Source: Microcoleus sp. CAN_BIN18 (GTDB lineage: Bacteria; Cyanobacteriota; Cyanobacteriia; Cyanobacteriales; Microcoleaceae). Taken from it: a DNA stretch of 33,655 nt. This document shows positions 1 to 8,079 of this stretch, one piece after another. Numbering within the stretch: position 1 is the stretch's first letter; every line of letters begins with the position of its first letter. A model generated the notes under the pieces. That model saw nothing but the letters and a program-made list of their open reading frames with translations, did no database searches and was not told where the DNA came from. Both the position numbers and the translations under genes were made by a program. The stretch covers positions 1-33,655 of the forward strand of contig JAJAYT010000558.1 in the NCBI GenBank assembly GCA_026786085.1. Direction: 5' to 3'.

Positions 1-125
1 GCTTTGGGCAGTGCAACTAGATTTTTGGGCGGAGCGAAGCGGAGGGGACGCGGGCTGCCTCCTGTGCAAGCAAAGCAACCTCTCAATTCAAAGCGTAGCC
101 GCAAATGGGGCCCGCCGTCAACCAA

Positions 126-155
126 TTTTGGATTTTAGATTTTGGATTTTAGATT
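126..155. repeat. Heptamer tandem repeat (TTTTGGA/TTTTAGA)
   Basis: About four alternating 7-bp units, TTTTGGA and TTTTAGA, lie head to tail. This is the pattern known in cyanobacteria as short tandemly repeated repetitive (STRR) sequences. A degenerate relative occurs downstream of ftsH near 33362-33392. Confidence 0.8.
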
Positions 156-159
156 ACTC

Positions 160-205
160 GTTACCAGGCTCTGCCTGGTAACGCAGATCCGGAGGCTCTG
201 CCTCC
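160..205. repeat. Two adjacent palindromes with CTCTG cores
   Basis: 160-182 has 10-bp arms, GTTACCAGGC and GCCTGGTAAC, around TCT. 191-205 has arms GGAGGC and GCCTCC around TCT. The two differ in stem sequence but share the GGCTCTGCC core, so they look like members of one interspersed hairpin family. Confidence 0.75.
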
Positions 206-319
206 ATCTTGTTTTGCTTGTTTTGATGCGGGATTGGATAGTTATAATATTAGAATCAATTCAAGAAGTGCGATCGAACCCGCTATCATCAGCCGAAAAA
301 CTTGCACTCAAGGATAATT

Positions 320-601
320 ATGCTGCACAATCTTCAACAAGATCACCAACAAGACATACAGACTATTACTCAGGTTTTGGCAAAAATCACTAGCCGCACA
401 CCGGATCAGATTAAACCATTACTAGATGTGATGCTAAAACGGCTAATAGAATCTCAACAACCTCCATTTTACGAAACAGCTACTACAACAGAATGGTTAA
501 TAGCATTTCAAGAATGGGTTGACAGTCATCGTAGCCTAAACCTCCCCAATCTTTCAGATGAAGCTATTAGCCGAGAGAGCATTTATGGAGACAGAGGTTA
601 A
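320..601 (+). CDS. Putative antitoxin-like small protein, partner of PIN protein
   Basis: A 93-residue acidic, mainly helical protein. I start it at the ATG at 320 because AAGG sits about 7 bases upstream; an in-frame TTG at 302 would add six residues without a better ribosome site. Its stop codon (599-601) is directly followed by the ATG of the PIN-domain gene at 602, the back-to-back arrangement typical of type II toxin-antitoxin pairs. I do not recognise a DNA-binding fold such as AbrB, RHH or Phd in the sequence. The antitoxin call rests on size, order and spacing only; it could also be an unrelated small protein that is translationally linked to its neighbour. Confidence 0.6.
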   Translation: MLHNLQQDHQQDIQTITQVLAKITSRTPDQIKPLLDVMLKRLIESQQPPFYETATTTEWLIAFQEWVDSHRSLNLPNLSDEAISRESIYGDRG

Positions 602-1045
602 ATGCCATTCCTCCTCGATACAAACATACTGCTGCGTAGCGTCGATAGCACACACCCAATGAATCCTGATGCTGTCAATGCCATCATTACTTTGCGTAAT
701 CGCGGGGAACAACTTTATATCGTACCCCAAAATTTGATAGAGTTTTGGAACGTCTGCACCCGCCAGATCCAGAGAAATGGATTAGGACGTAGTGCAACAG
801 AAGCAGAGGAAGAAATTAATCGCTTAAAACAGATTTTTCCTCTTTTGTTGGATACAGAAGCAATTTACCAAGAATGGGAGCGACTGGTGATAACATATAA
901 GGTTATAGGTGTCAACGTTCATGATGCGCGGCTAGTTGCGGCTATGATCGTTCATGGTTTAACCCATATCCTAACTTTTAATATTACTGACTTTGCTCGT
1001 TATTCAGAAATTACGGCTGTTAATCCCCCAAGTTTAAAGATGTAG
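602..1045 (+). CDS. PIN-domain ribonuclease, VapC-like toxin
   Basis: A 147-residue single-domain protein of normal length for a VapC-type PIN ribonuclease. The four acidic positions expected for the metal site are visible: D6 in LLDTNILLR, E47 in NLIEFWN, D108 in NVHDARLVA and D130 in TFNITDFARY. Family members cleave RNA, often tRNA or rRNA, and are held inactive by a partner made from the same operon; the gene at 320 is the natural candidate. Start and stop of the two genes abut without a gap, so they are almost certainly co-translated. The target RNA cannot be told from sequence. An inverted-repeat element begins exactly at the stop codon. Confidence 0.85.
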   Translation: MPFLLDTNILLRSVDSTHPMNPDAVNAIITLRNRGEQLYIVPQNLIEFWNVCTRQIQRNGLGRSATEAEEEINRLKQIFPLLLDTEAIYQEWERLVITYKVIGVNVHDARLVAAMIVHGLTHILTFNITDFARYSEITAVNPPSLKM

Positions 1046-1184
1046 ACGGCGGTTGAAACCGCGTCTACACAAACGATGTCCGCCTCCGCGGACTGAAGAC
1101 AATAACCTAATTTCAACGACCCTGTTTTCTTCAACCCGCGGAGGCGGGTTTTGTTTGTGTAGACGCGGTTGAAACCGCCCGGTC
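1045..1184. mobile_element. Nested-palindrome MITE-like element, copy 1
   Basis: A ~140-bp element whose two halves are inverted repeats of each other. Both ends carry GCGGTTGAAACCGC followed inward by GTCTACACAAAC (or its complement). Inside each arm is a further hairpin with a CTCC loop: stem GTCCGC/GCGGAC on the left and AACCCGC/GCGGGTT on the right. No open frame is present. The reverse complement of this element recurs at 3338-3479. It fills the space between the PIN gene and the end of prfC, so it may also act as a bidirectional transcript end, although no U-run follows. Confidence 0.8.
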
Positions 1185-2816
1185 TTATTGCTCCGCGCTA
1201 ACAGTCAAACCAGAAACCACAGGCGCGATCGCATTTAACCTCAAAACAGGATGCTCACCTTCCACCTGACGGCAATTCCAGTCATTTCTAAACAGCAAAA
1301 CCGGCCTTCCCCAACTATCCTTAACCGTCACCGTATTAAACAACCGTCCAACTTTTGCCAGGGCATCCCAACCGCCGTCAACCCAACGAGCTACACTATA
1401 AGGCAACATTTCGATCGCAGTTTCCACATTATATTCCGACTGCATTCGGAACTGCACCACCTCAAATTGCAACTGTCCCACAGCCGCCAAAATCGGCTCC
1501 CGTTTCGACTCATCAACCGAATACATAATTTGCACCGCGCCCTCTTCCTGCAACTCCGAAACACCTTTGCGGAACTGCTTAAACTTAGAAGGATTGGGAT
1601 TTCTCAAATAAGCAAAAAGTTCAGGGGAAAAACAGGGAATCCCTTCATATTCCAGCTTTTGACCAGTGTAAATAGTATCGCCGATCGCAAAAACCCCCGG
1701 ATTGTTCAAACCAATCACATCACCCGGATACGCAACCTCGATCGACTCCCGATCCTGAGCAAATAACTTTTGAGGCCTTGACAAACGCACCGTTTTACCA
1801 GTCCGAGCGTGAGTCACGTTCATGTCCTTTTCAAACTTGCCCGTACAAACCCGAATAAACGCCACCCGATCGCGATGTCGCGGGTCCATATTCGCTTGCA
1901 ACTTAAACACAAACCCGGTAAAATCTTCATAAGTTGGGGGAAGTTCCCCGGCGCTGCTGTTGCGGGCGATCGGCTTCATCGCGTAATCTAAAAACGCATC
2001 CAAAAACAGCTCGACCCCAAAATTGCTCATCGCACTACCAAAGAAAACCGGAGTCATTTTCCCAGCTCGAACTAAATCTAAATCGAGTTCAGTTCCTAAC
2101 TCATCCAGCAGTTCCAACTCTTCTTTGAGCTGATAGTAAAGGTCTTGTTCCAACAAATCCTCAATCCGCGGATCGCCCAATTCAATTACTGTATCAACTG
2201 CCGCGCGAGAACCGTGTTTAGTCCGCTCGAATAAGTGAATTTTGCGCCCTCTGCGATCGAAAACACCCTTAAAGCGATCGCCCGTACCGATCGGCCAATT
2301 TACCGCATAAGTCTGCAACCCCAATTCTTTCTCAATTTCGTCCAACAAATCCAAAGGATCTCTGCTAGGGCGATCGAGCTTATTAAAGAAAGTAAAAATA
2401 GGCAAACGTCGCAGCTTACAAACTTCAAATAACTTCCGAGTTTGCGGTTCCAAACCCTTAGCAGCATCCTCAAGCATCACCGCATTATCAGCAGCCGCCA
2501 GAGTACGATAAGTATCTTCACTAAAATCTTGGTGTCCCGGAGTATCGAGCAGATTAATGTGATAATTTTGATACTCAAACTGCAAAACAGTAGAAGTAAT
2601 CGAAATTCCCCGCTGCTGTTCCATCGCCATCCAGTCAGAGGTAGCGTGTCGCTGAGCCCGCCGCGCTTTCACAGAACCTGCTTCATGAATCGCACCTCCG
2701 TAAAGCAGCAGCTTTTCTGTCAAAGTAGTTTTACCCGCGTCAGGGTGCGAGATAATCGCAAAGTTGCGCCGTCGCTCAACGGCAGTTAGCAATTCAGTTT
2801 CGAGTTCTGTTGTCAT
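1185..2816 (-). CDS. prfC: Peptide chain release factor 3
   Basis: A 543-residue translational GTPase of the RF3 family, which recycles RF1/RF2 from the ribosome after peptide release. The GTP-binding motifs are intact: G1 HPDAGKTT near residues 24-31, the switch region ending RGISITS, G3 DTPGHQDF, and G4 FNKLDR. The G1 AHVD-like element reads HPDAGKT, typical of RF3 rather than EF-G. Length is normal (E. coli RF3 is 529). I start at the ATG at 2816 rather than the GTG one codon before it. The gene is transcribed away from the small DUF4870 gene at 2919, so the ~100 bases between them carry both promoters. Copies of one palindromic element lie just past its stop and past the end of the DUF4870 gene. 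Confidence 0.96.
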   Translation of the reverse strand: MTTELETELLTAVERRRNFAIISHPDAGKTTLTEKLLLYGGAIHEAGSVKARRAQRHATSDWMAMEQQRGISITSTVLQFEYQNYHINLLDTPGHQDFSEDTYRTLAAADNAVMLEDAAKGLEPQTRKLFEVCKLRRLPIFTFFNKLDRPSRDPLDLLDEIEKELGLQTYAVNWPIGTGDRFKGVFDRRGRKIHLFERTKHGSRAAVDTVIELGDPRIEDLLEQDLYYQLKEELELLDELGTELDLDLVRAGKMTPVFFGSAMSNFGVELFLDAFLDYAMKPIARNSSAGELPPTYEDFTGFVFKLQANMDPRHRDRVAFIRVCTGKFEKDMNVTHARTGKTVRLSRPQKLFAQDRESIEVAYPGDVIGLNNPGVFAIGDTIYTGQKLEYEGIPCFSPELFAYLRNPNPSKFKQFRKGVSELQEEGAVQIMYSVDESKREPILAAVGQLQFEVVQFRMQSEYNVETAIEMLPYSVARWVDGGWDALAKVGRLFNTVTVKDSWGRPVLLFRNDWNCRQVEGEHPVLRLNAIAPVVSGLTVSAEQ

Positions 2817-2918
2817 CACAAAGTAAGTAGGGGAATCATCACCCGATCGCCATTATAGCCTGTGCTAGAGTTGCTATAGAAGGTAAAATTATCACTAAAG
2901 TCAAGGAATACAAGTAAT

Positions 2919-3263
2919 ATGTACGACTCCGACAAGCGGAAGCTGCTATCACTGCTGTGCCACGGGGCTATTTTTTTGAGTACGTTAGGTTTGTCGATCG
3001 GAGTGCCGATCGCCGTATTATTAGTATCAGATGACCCCGTTGTCAAAGAAAACGCCACCGAAGCCATCAATTTTCACTTCAACGTCTGGCTGTACACCAC
3101 CATTATTGGGGTGGTAACTTTCCTGACTTTAGGTTTGGCCGGCTTTGTCCTAATACCAATCGGTTATCTGCTGCACTGGGGACTGACAATCTTGGCGATT
3201 CTCCAGATTTCAAAAGATCCCAACCAACCCTACCGCTACCCTTTTATTTTCCGAATAGTTTAG
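2919..3263 (+). CDS. DUF4870 small membrane protein
   Basis: A 114-residue integral membrane protein. It shows the DUF4870 layout: a short N-terminal DSDKRKLLSLLCHG stretch, a first hydrophobic helix with CHGAIFLSTLG, the conserved loop VKENATEAINFHFN, and two further helices (residues about 60-80 and 85-100). Family members are widespread in bacteria; their function is not established. The gene stands alone, divergent from prfC, and is closed by a clear intrinsic terminator at 3296-3325. Not part of an operon. Confidence 0.88.
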   Translation: MYDSDKRKLLSLLCHGAIFLSTLGLSIGVPIAVLLVSDDPVVKENATEAINFHFNVWLYTTIIGVVTFLTLGLAGFVLIPIGYLLHWGLTILAILQISKDPNQPYRYPFIFRIV

Positions 3264-3295
3264 ATATCAAATCTCGCTTCAGAATCGATTTAAAT

Positions 3296-3325
3296 AACCC
3301 GATTTCTTTCAGAAACCGGGTTTTT
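3296..3325 (+). terminator. Intrinsic terminator of the DUF4870 gene
   Basis: Stem AACCCG-TTTCT / AGAAA-CGGGTT with a short loop and one internal mismatch, followed by TTTTT. It lies 33 bases after the stop codon. Confidence 0.8.
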
Positions 3326-3337
3326 AATTGTTTGATA

Positions 3338-3479
3338 GACGACTGGTTGAAACCGCTTCTATACAAACAAAACCCACTCGCCTGCGGGTTGAAGAATGGT
3401 CGCTTAAAATTACCTCCTATCTTATCTTCAGTCCGCGGAGGCGGACATCGTTTGTGTAGACGCGGTTTCAACCGCCGTC
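3338..3479. mobile_element. Nested-palindrome MITE-like element, copy 2 (inverted)
   Basis: Read on the minus strand this repeats copy 1 (1045-1184): same terminal GCGGTTGAAACCGC, same GTCTACACAAACGATG, same GTCCGC-CTCC-GCGGAC hairpin and the GACTGAAGA that follows. The central ~30 bases and the other end have diverged; the second internal hairpin now reads AACCCGC...GTGGGTT with a different loop. The two copies face opposite ways and enclose prfC and the DUF4870 gene. Confidence 0.8.
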
Positions 3480-3527
3480 TGATCTGAATTGCCGATCGAC
3501 CAAAACACAATTCTTTATTCCCAACAT

Positions 3528-4004
3528 TCATCGCATTTCAACTACTCTCACAGGATCTGTGGGTGGCATAACCGCTTCTTTAGCATTCAACTTTATATTC
3601 AACTCGCGAATCCGGCGCGACAGCAAGCGAATAATATTCACAGCAATTCCCGGCGTTTCATCGATCGCATCATAAAGCTGCATTTGAGTCAGCATCAAAC
3701 ACTCCGATTGTTCGATAGTGCTAATAGAAGCCGATCGAGGTTCCGCATCAAACAGCGACATTTCCCCAAAACAAGCCCCCGCCTTCAACTGTGCCAAATC
3801 CCGATCGCCGATATGAACCCGCACCGTTCCCGATACCAAGATATAGAGCGATCGACCTTCTTGTCCTTCCGTAAAAATCCTGTGCTTGGAAGGAAACGAA
3901 AGTTCATCCATTACCGATGCTAGACGCACGAGAAAATCATCCCGCAGTTCCTTGAAAATCGGAACTTCCCTTACAAACAATAGGCGTTCGACGCTGGTTA
4001 ACAT
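3528..4004 (-). CDS. Cyclic nucleotide-binding domain protein (no DNA-binding domain)
   Basis: A 158-residue protein that is essentially one cNMP-binding (CAP_ED) domain, residues about 15-130. The beta-barrel glycines (GRSLYILVSGTVRVH) and the phosphate-binding cassette, CFGEMSLFDAEPRSAS, with the Glu and the Arg expected to contact the ribose and cyclic phosphate, are present. After the domain there is only one short basic helix (IIRLLSRRIREL) and a tail, with no helix-turn-helix, so it is not a CRP-type regulator but more likely a signal-binding partner subunit. The next gene upstream on the same strand is the HEAT-repeat transporter at 4474-7533, separated by 469 bases of repeats. A functional link between the two is plausible but unproven. 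Confidence 0.85.
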   Translation of the reverse strand: MLTSVERLLFVREVPIFKELRDDFLVRLASVMDELSFPSKHRIFTEGQEGRSLYILVSGTVRVHIGDRDLAQLKAGACFGEMSLFDAEPRSASISTIEQSECLMLTQMQLYDAIDETPGIAVNIIRLLSRRIRELNIKLNAKEAVMPPTDPVRVVEMR

Positions 4005-4162
4005 AATGCGATGCAGTGATTAATTTAGACTTTTAAAGGAGAAGGAGAAGGAAAACAAGAGTGCAATAGCGGGAGAATGAGGGAAGGGTAGCAGATCATA
4101 ATTTTGACTTTTATATCTTTTACCTTCTTCCTTTTCCTTTATTCCTAATGACCAATTATCAA

Positions 4163-4300
4163 TCAATACGGTTCATTTAACATATTTATGCCCCGGAGAT
4201 CCCCCTAAATCCCCCTTAAGAAAGGGGACTTTAAGGGCATTCTTGTCCCCCCCTTTTTAAGGGGGGTGCCAGGGAGATCGTCTTAAGTAAACCGTATTGA
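4163..4300. mobile_element. MITE-like element with TCAATACGGTT ends
   Basis: A 138-bp non-coding element with imperfect 18-bp terminal inverted repeats beginning TCAATACGGTT and ending in the complement AACCGTATTGA. Inside are two C-rich/G-rich blocks (CCCCCTAAATCCCCCTT and CCCTTTTTAAGGGGGG) that can pair. This kind of CCCCCTAAATCCCCC repeat is common in cyanobacterial intergenic DNA. No coding capacity. Confidence 0.75.
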
Positions 4301-4305
4301 ATTAT

Positions 4306-4420
4306 CGGCGTTGCTGATTCTGGGTATGATTCATCAATTATGCGATCGCTACAACCTTGGGTAGGGGCAATTCATGAATTGCCCCTACTCAAGGTTTCAT
4401 ACCTCAATCCAGCAACGCCG
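4306..4420. mobile_element. MITE-like element with CGGCGTTGCTG ends, complete copy
   Basis: A 115-bp element bounded by inverted repeats starting CGGCGTTGCTG and carrying GGTATGA farther in. It is flanked on both sides by the same hexamer AATTAT (4300-4305 and 4421-4426), as expected of a target-site duplication. Its core contains a perfect 28-bp palindrome (4361-4388, centre TTCATGAA). The first 79 bases recur without a mismatch at the right end of the window (33577-33655). Confidence 0.8.
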
Positions 4421-4426
4421 AATTAT

Positions 4427-4461
4427 CAATGACCAATGACCAATGACCAATGACCAATGAC
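4427..4461. repeat. Heptamer tandem repeat (CAATGAC)5
   Basis: Five exact head-to-tail copies of CAATGAC, directly after the MITE at 4306-4420 and immediately before the 3' end of the transporter gene. Degenerate relatives (TGACTAA, TGACCAA) occur at 7622-7650, upstream of the same gene. Confidence 0.9.
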
Positions 4462-4473
4462 TCATCTCTAACT

Positions 4474-7400
4474 TTACCTTTTTCTCCCAGCACCCAACTC
4501 TGCCATCATTTCTTCAACTTGAGCTGATACCAAATTATCGGGATCATCTTGCAGCCTGGGCAGCAATTCAAGCAAAGCCCGAGGCGAAGCTATTTTCAAA
4601 TAGGCTAACACTGCTTCGCGGACAAAACCCGTCGGGTGTTGCAGACAGACGAGAGTTTGTTGAGCAGTAAGGCTCCAGCGCGCTTCTCTAGCCAAGTGAA
4701 AGCAGCAGGCCAAAGCCCAATCCGAAAGGAAGTGGCGCAATTCTAGCAAGCGGCGCAAACGATCGCTAGGGGCTAGAGCTTTGTAAACCATCAATTCGGA
4801 GAGGTTGCTCAATTTTTCTCTTTCCGAGTGCTGCTCGAACAAATTCAGGAGCGATCGCTTCCTAGCGATATCCACAGTATTATCGAGAATTTCCAATCCC
4901 CTAGCCACCAAAGAAGGTTGACCCGAAGCGATGTTAAAAGCAGCGGCTTGTACAGTCTCCAGCGGATAAAGAAACTTCATCAGCAAAAAACACCGATCGG
5001 TGGCATCAGCTTCCAACCCCGTCAGAGCCCGCTGCAACAATTGAGCCGTATCGTTTCCATGTGTCCCGGCGCTGTTCGGATCTCGATCGGCAAAATTGCC
5101 GTAGGTTGTCACCCCAGACAAATCTACCAGACCGGCATAAATTTGACCGATAAACATCAACTCCTGCTCGATGAGAGTTTCCAATCCGCTGCGGCCGATG
5201 CGGTCTAGAACCCCTTCTATCCCCGCTTCCGAAGGCATTTTCAACAGGATGCGGAGGATGTTGCGCCTGGTAGTTCCCCAAGTCGTCATCAAATTGCTGA
5301 CCAAAATGTCGATCGCCTCCACAGTCCCAATTTGACCCAGAGCCGTCCAAGCTTGCAACCTGACCAAATCCGACTTATGGATATCCTCAGCCAAATAGAC
5401 GAGCAAAGGAATCGCATCATTGTGAAGTTTGACGATCGCCTGCAAAGCCGCTTCCCGAGTCGATTTGTAACCAAGTCCGCGCAGCAGCGAAGGATAATAT
5501 TCTTCCGAATGAGTAGAAGAAATCACGTCTAACAGAGCACAGCGCACTCGCAGAGATTCATCTTGCAACAAATTGGGGATGTACAGCCGCAGTCCTTGCA
5601 AATAATCGGCCTCTCCCAGAGCCCGCGTGCCCATCACCCGTTCCCGTTCTTGCTTGTGCGTCAGCATTTGGCGCAGCGTGTTAGTAGCCTCTGCCTTTTG
5701 CTGGCGATCGCCCCTTCTCATAATTAAAGCAGCAGCCGTACCCCGCACCACCGGATCGACGATCGGCTGCAAGTAAGGCCGCAAGCTGTCGATATTCGGT
5801 TCAGCTTCCGTCAGCCAGATGTAGCGCAAAGCCAAGGCCAGCACCTCCGGCGGCAAGGATTGCTGCGAAAGCGCCCGTACAGCTTCTAAATATTCCGGGT
5901 TCGGGTGTTGCAGCATAGTTTCCAAGCTCTGGCGCTGCAAAGCTGAAGGCAACACTTCCAGGATGGGTGCCAAAACTTCTCCGACATTTTTCGGGTCAAT
6001 TTGGGTCAGGAGTTCTATGCAAGCGCGCTTTTCATCTTCGCCCCCCGGCTTTTCCAAAGTTTCCACCACTGCACGCTTCAGAGCTTTGAGGTCAACGTCG
6101 GTGACGCCCAAGCGCCCGCGTTCGGCACTTTTGACCAACAAACCCACGTATTGAGAGCGGATCAGCCACACCACAAATACCCACAGCAGGGCCAAAAGTA
6201 CGATCGCCCCGATGAATACCAAGCTTTGGTTGTCGTGAAATAGCGTGTCCTTTTCGTCTTGGTGGGGCAGTACCTTGTCTGTCACCCACAGCATAATTAG
6301 GATGCCGACTCCTGTCACTCCGCAGGATAAAGGTTCGCCCACACCATTGACGAGAGTTTGAATGCCCGATCGAATATTGTCAGGGATGGGTTGAAACAAA
6401 ACCGGGCTAATCGTTTCCAACAGCGTGTAGTGTAGCAATTCGTCGAAAAATCTCAGCAATATCAGTCCGATGAACACAGGCACTAGCTGGCCGAGCGATG
6501 CTCCTATGGTCAGCACGCCTAGAATAGCGATACCCGCCGGCAAAATCATCGCCGTCACGAATACACCGATTCTTTCTACCAAGCGGCTGGATGCGAACCA
6601 CTGAGTCGCGACTTGAAACAAGCCTTGTATGCCTTCGTAAATGCCCAGGAAGCTAGCGATCCAGCTAGCTCCACTCGCGCCGTCCGAAGGGTTTTGGTAT
6701 TCTAGCTGGCTGTAGAATTGAAAATCTACCAACACGTAGACGACTTCTGCGAGGACGAAGAAACTGACTAGAGGTACGGCGTATTTTTGCAGCGGGCCTG
6801 TAACTTTGCGGGCGGTAAATTCTTGTTGATCGTCCTCGTCCTCGTCCTCTGTCCAGTGAGCCGTTTCCGGGAAAGCTTGGCGGTATTTTTCCGTCAGGTA
6901 GTACAGCAACAGCGAGCCTGTCGCCACCATTAACCCCGATATCAGAGTAACGTTTTTGAGTCCGACTACGTACAGCAAAACAGGCAGAGAAAACCCGCTG
7001 ACTACTCCAGCCACTAAATAGCCGCTGCTAACTAGCGGATAAGTGCGCTTGATTTCTCTAATATTAAACAGTTGGTTGGAAGTGATGGAAGTATTCAGGT
7101 CATTGAGGACATAGCAAGCTTCCACCCACAGCCACATCAAAAAAATAGTAATAAAAGCGATACTGATGCCAGCTATCTTAGTATTTTCGTAGCCGATGCC
7201 GAATCGAAACAGGAATAGCGGTACCGACATCATTGCCAGAACCACTACGACGGTGCGCCTTAGCGGCAGGATTTTTTGCAGCCACGAGTAGACAAATCCC
7301 AAACCAGAACCGATAAAGGCGCTGGCTATATAGATATAGGGCATTTTGTCCGCACCGAATTCGTCTAGAAAAAGACCTACTGTGCTGAGCTCCAGCCAGA

Positions 7401-7533
7401 TCAGCCCTACGGACGTTAAACTGTAGACAAGGAACATCAGTACGGTTCGCTCTACTTCTTCCGATCGCAGGTTAAGCGATCGCAGCACTTTTTGTCTCAC
7501 TCCCGCCGAACCGCTGATTTGAAAATTGTCCAT
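4474..7533 (-). CDS. Nucleotide-carrier/MFS-like transporter with C-terminal HEAT repeats
   Basis: A 1019-residue two-part protein. Residues about 30-465 are hydrophobic with roughly twelve membrane helices and resemble the ATP:ADP antiporter (NTT/Tlc)-like branch of MFS carriers; an acidic cytoplasmic loop TEDEDEDDQQEF interrupts the helices near 225. Residues about 480-1010 are soluble and made of alpha-helical HEAT-type units, for example around GALDEADYLQ-like and TALGQIGTVEAIDI segments. Simple bacterial NTT proteins lack such a tail. The soluble part probably binds a partner protein; the cNMP-binding protein encoded 469 bases downstream on the same strand is a candidate. The substrate cannot be assigned. 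The start ATG at 7533 follows a 546-base gene-free region. Confidence 0.78.
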   Translation of the reverse strand: MDNFQISGSAGVRQKVLRSLNLRSEEVERTVLMFLVYSLTSVGLIWLELSTVGLFLDEFGADKMPYIYIASAFIGSGLGFVYSWLQKILPLRRTVVVVLAMMSVPLFLFRFGIGYENTKIAGISIAFITIFLMWLWVEACYVLNDLNTSITSNQLFNIREIKRTYPLVSSGYLVAGVVSGFSLPVLLYVVGLKNVTLISGLMVATGSLLLYYLTEKYRQAFPETAHWTEDEDEDDQQEFTARKVTGPLQKYAVPLVSFFVLAEVVYVLVDFQFYSQLEYQNPSDGASGASWIASFLGIYEGIQGLFQVATQWFASSRLVERIGVFVTAMILPAGIAILGVLTIGASLGQLVPVFIGLILLRFFDELLHYTLLETISPVLFQPIPDNIRSGIQTLVNGVGEPLSCGVTGVGILIMLWVTDKVLPHQDEKDTLFHDNQSLVFIGAIVLLALLWVFVVWLIRSQYVGLLVKSAERGRLGVTDVDLKALKRAVVETLEKPGGEDEKRACIELLTQIDPKNVGEVLAPILEVLPSALQRQSLETMLQHPNPEYLEAVRALSQQSLPPEVLALALRYIWLTEAEPNIDSLRPYLQPIVDPVVRGTAAALIMRRGDRQQKAEATNTLRQMLTHKQERERVMGTRALGEADYLQGLRLYIPNLLQDESLRVRCALLDVISSTHSEEYYPSLLRGLGYKSTREAALQAIVKLHNDAIPLLVYLAEDIHKSDLVRLQAWTALGQIGTVEAIDILVSNLMTTWGTTRRNILRILLKMPSEAGIEGVLDRIGRSGLETLIEQELMFIGQIYAGLVDLSGVTTYGNFADRDPNSAGTHGNDTAQLLQRALTGLEADATDRCFLLMKFLYPLETVQAAAFNIASGQPSLVARGLEILDNTVDIARKRSLLNLFEQHSEREKLSNLSELMVYKALAPSDRLRRLLELRHFLSDWALACCFHLAREARWSLTAQQTLVCLQHPTGFVREAVLAYLKIASPRALLELLPRLQDDPDNLVSAQVEEMMAELGAGRKR

Positions 7534-8079
7534 ACAGCGTTGATTTCCCTTTGTGGTAGCTGATTCCTGACGATTCTTGATGAACTTCGATCGTCAACAG
7601 CTATCAATCACCAGTTTTTTTATGACCAATGACTGATGACTAATGACTAATCATAAAAAATTTTGGTAAGTAAGTGGGAAACAAGCGTGGCTTTAGCCCT
7701 TTTTAGGGAAACGACACGGGCAGTTTCAACACTTCGGCTTCGCTCGGAGTGACAGCCGCTTAAATCCCCTTGCGAGGGTGGAGGGGTACAACGACTGACG
7801 ACGATGCCCCTCCGTGGAGATATGGTTGTCTCGCCCGCCCTTTCGGGTAATGTTCGCTTGTCTGTCAATGTTATCAGAGCTTTTTAGACCTACAACACTG
7901 CCGAGCCTGACTTTAAGACTATTTAATTGCAGATGACAGGGCTCTTTACTCTTAGTCGCATCCACAGGATGTCTTGACTCAAAAAACACTTGCCAGTTAA
8001 GGCTTAAGTCCTTCGGCACAGCTTGAAGAGAGCGATCTCTTCAAGCTGTCCCTTTAGGTTTGAGTTACGGACTATCTAT
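7534..8079. other. 546-base gene-free region rich in hairpins
   Basis: Between infC and the transporter, both on the minus strand. Contents: degenerate heptamers (7622-7650), several short GC-rich stems between about 7690 and 7850 (for example CCCTCG/CGAGGG-like and CCCGCC/GGGCGG-type pairings), and a perfect 14-bp stem at 8018-8049. Two overlapping minus-strand open frames (7647-7868, 7726-8019) look non-protein-like. On the minus strand the block could be a long structured leader of the transporter mRNA or the remains of an inserted element; I cannot match it to a known RNA family. Confidence 0.5.
8018..8049. terminator. Perfect 14-bp hairpin after infC
   Basis: Arms ACAGCTTGAAGAGA and TCTCTTCAAGCTGT with a GCGA loop, about 30 bases past the infC stop. 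No U-run follows on the infC strand, so it is a stable 3' hairpin or a transcript end of unclear type. Confidence 0.6.

Larger units (their letters stand above)
1..319. other. Gene-free left edge with short repeats
   Basis: I see no convincing gene here. The stretch holds a heptamer array (126-155) and two short palindromes of the form arm-CTC/TCT-arm (160-182 and 191-205). The open frame that crosses 142-393 is built largely from these repeats and has no recognisable protein features, so it is left out. Positions 309-312 (AAGG) probably serve as ribosome binding site for the gene starting at 320. Confidence 0.6.

Noticed and set aside
1251-2789. Several plus-strand open frames within prfC
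   Set aside because: They are shadows of the minus-strand RF3 gene, which has all GTPase motifs.
3489-3923. Plus-strand open frame across the cNMP-binding gene
   Set aside because: It is a shadow of the minus-strand gene, which has the full binding-cassette motif.
7726-8019. Minus-strand open frame of 97 codons between infC and the transporter
   Set aside because: Composition is not protein-like, it has no convincing ribosome site, and it crosses hairpins and repeat DNA.
8018-8049. Classical rho-independent terminator for infC
   Set aside because: The stem is perfect but lacks a U-run on the infC strand, so I record it only as a hairpin of uncertain role.
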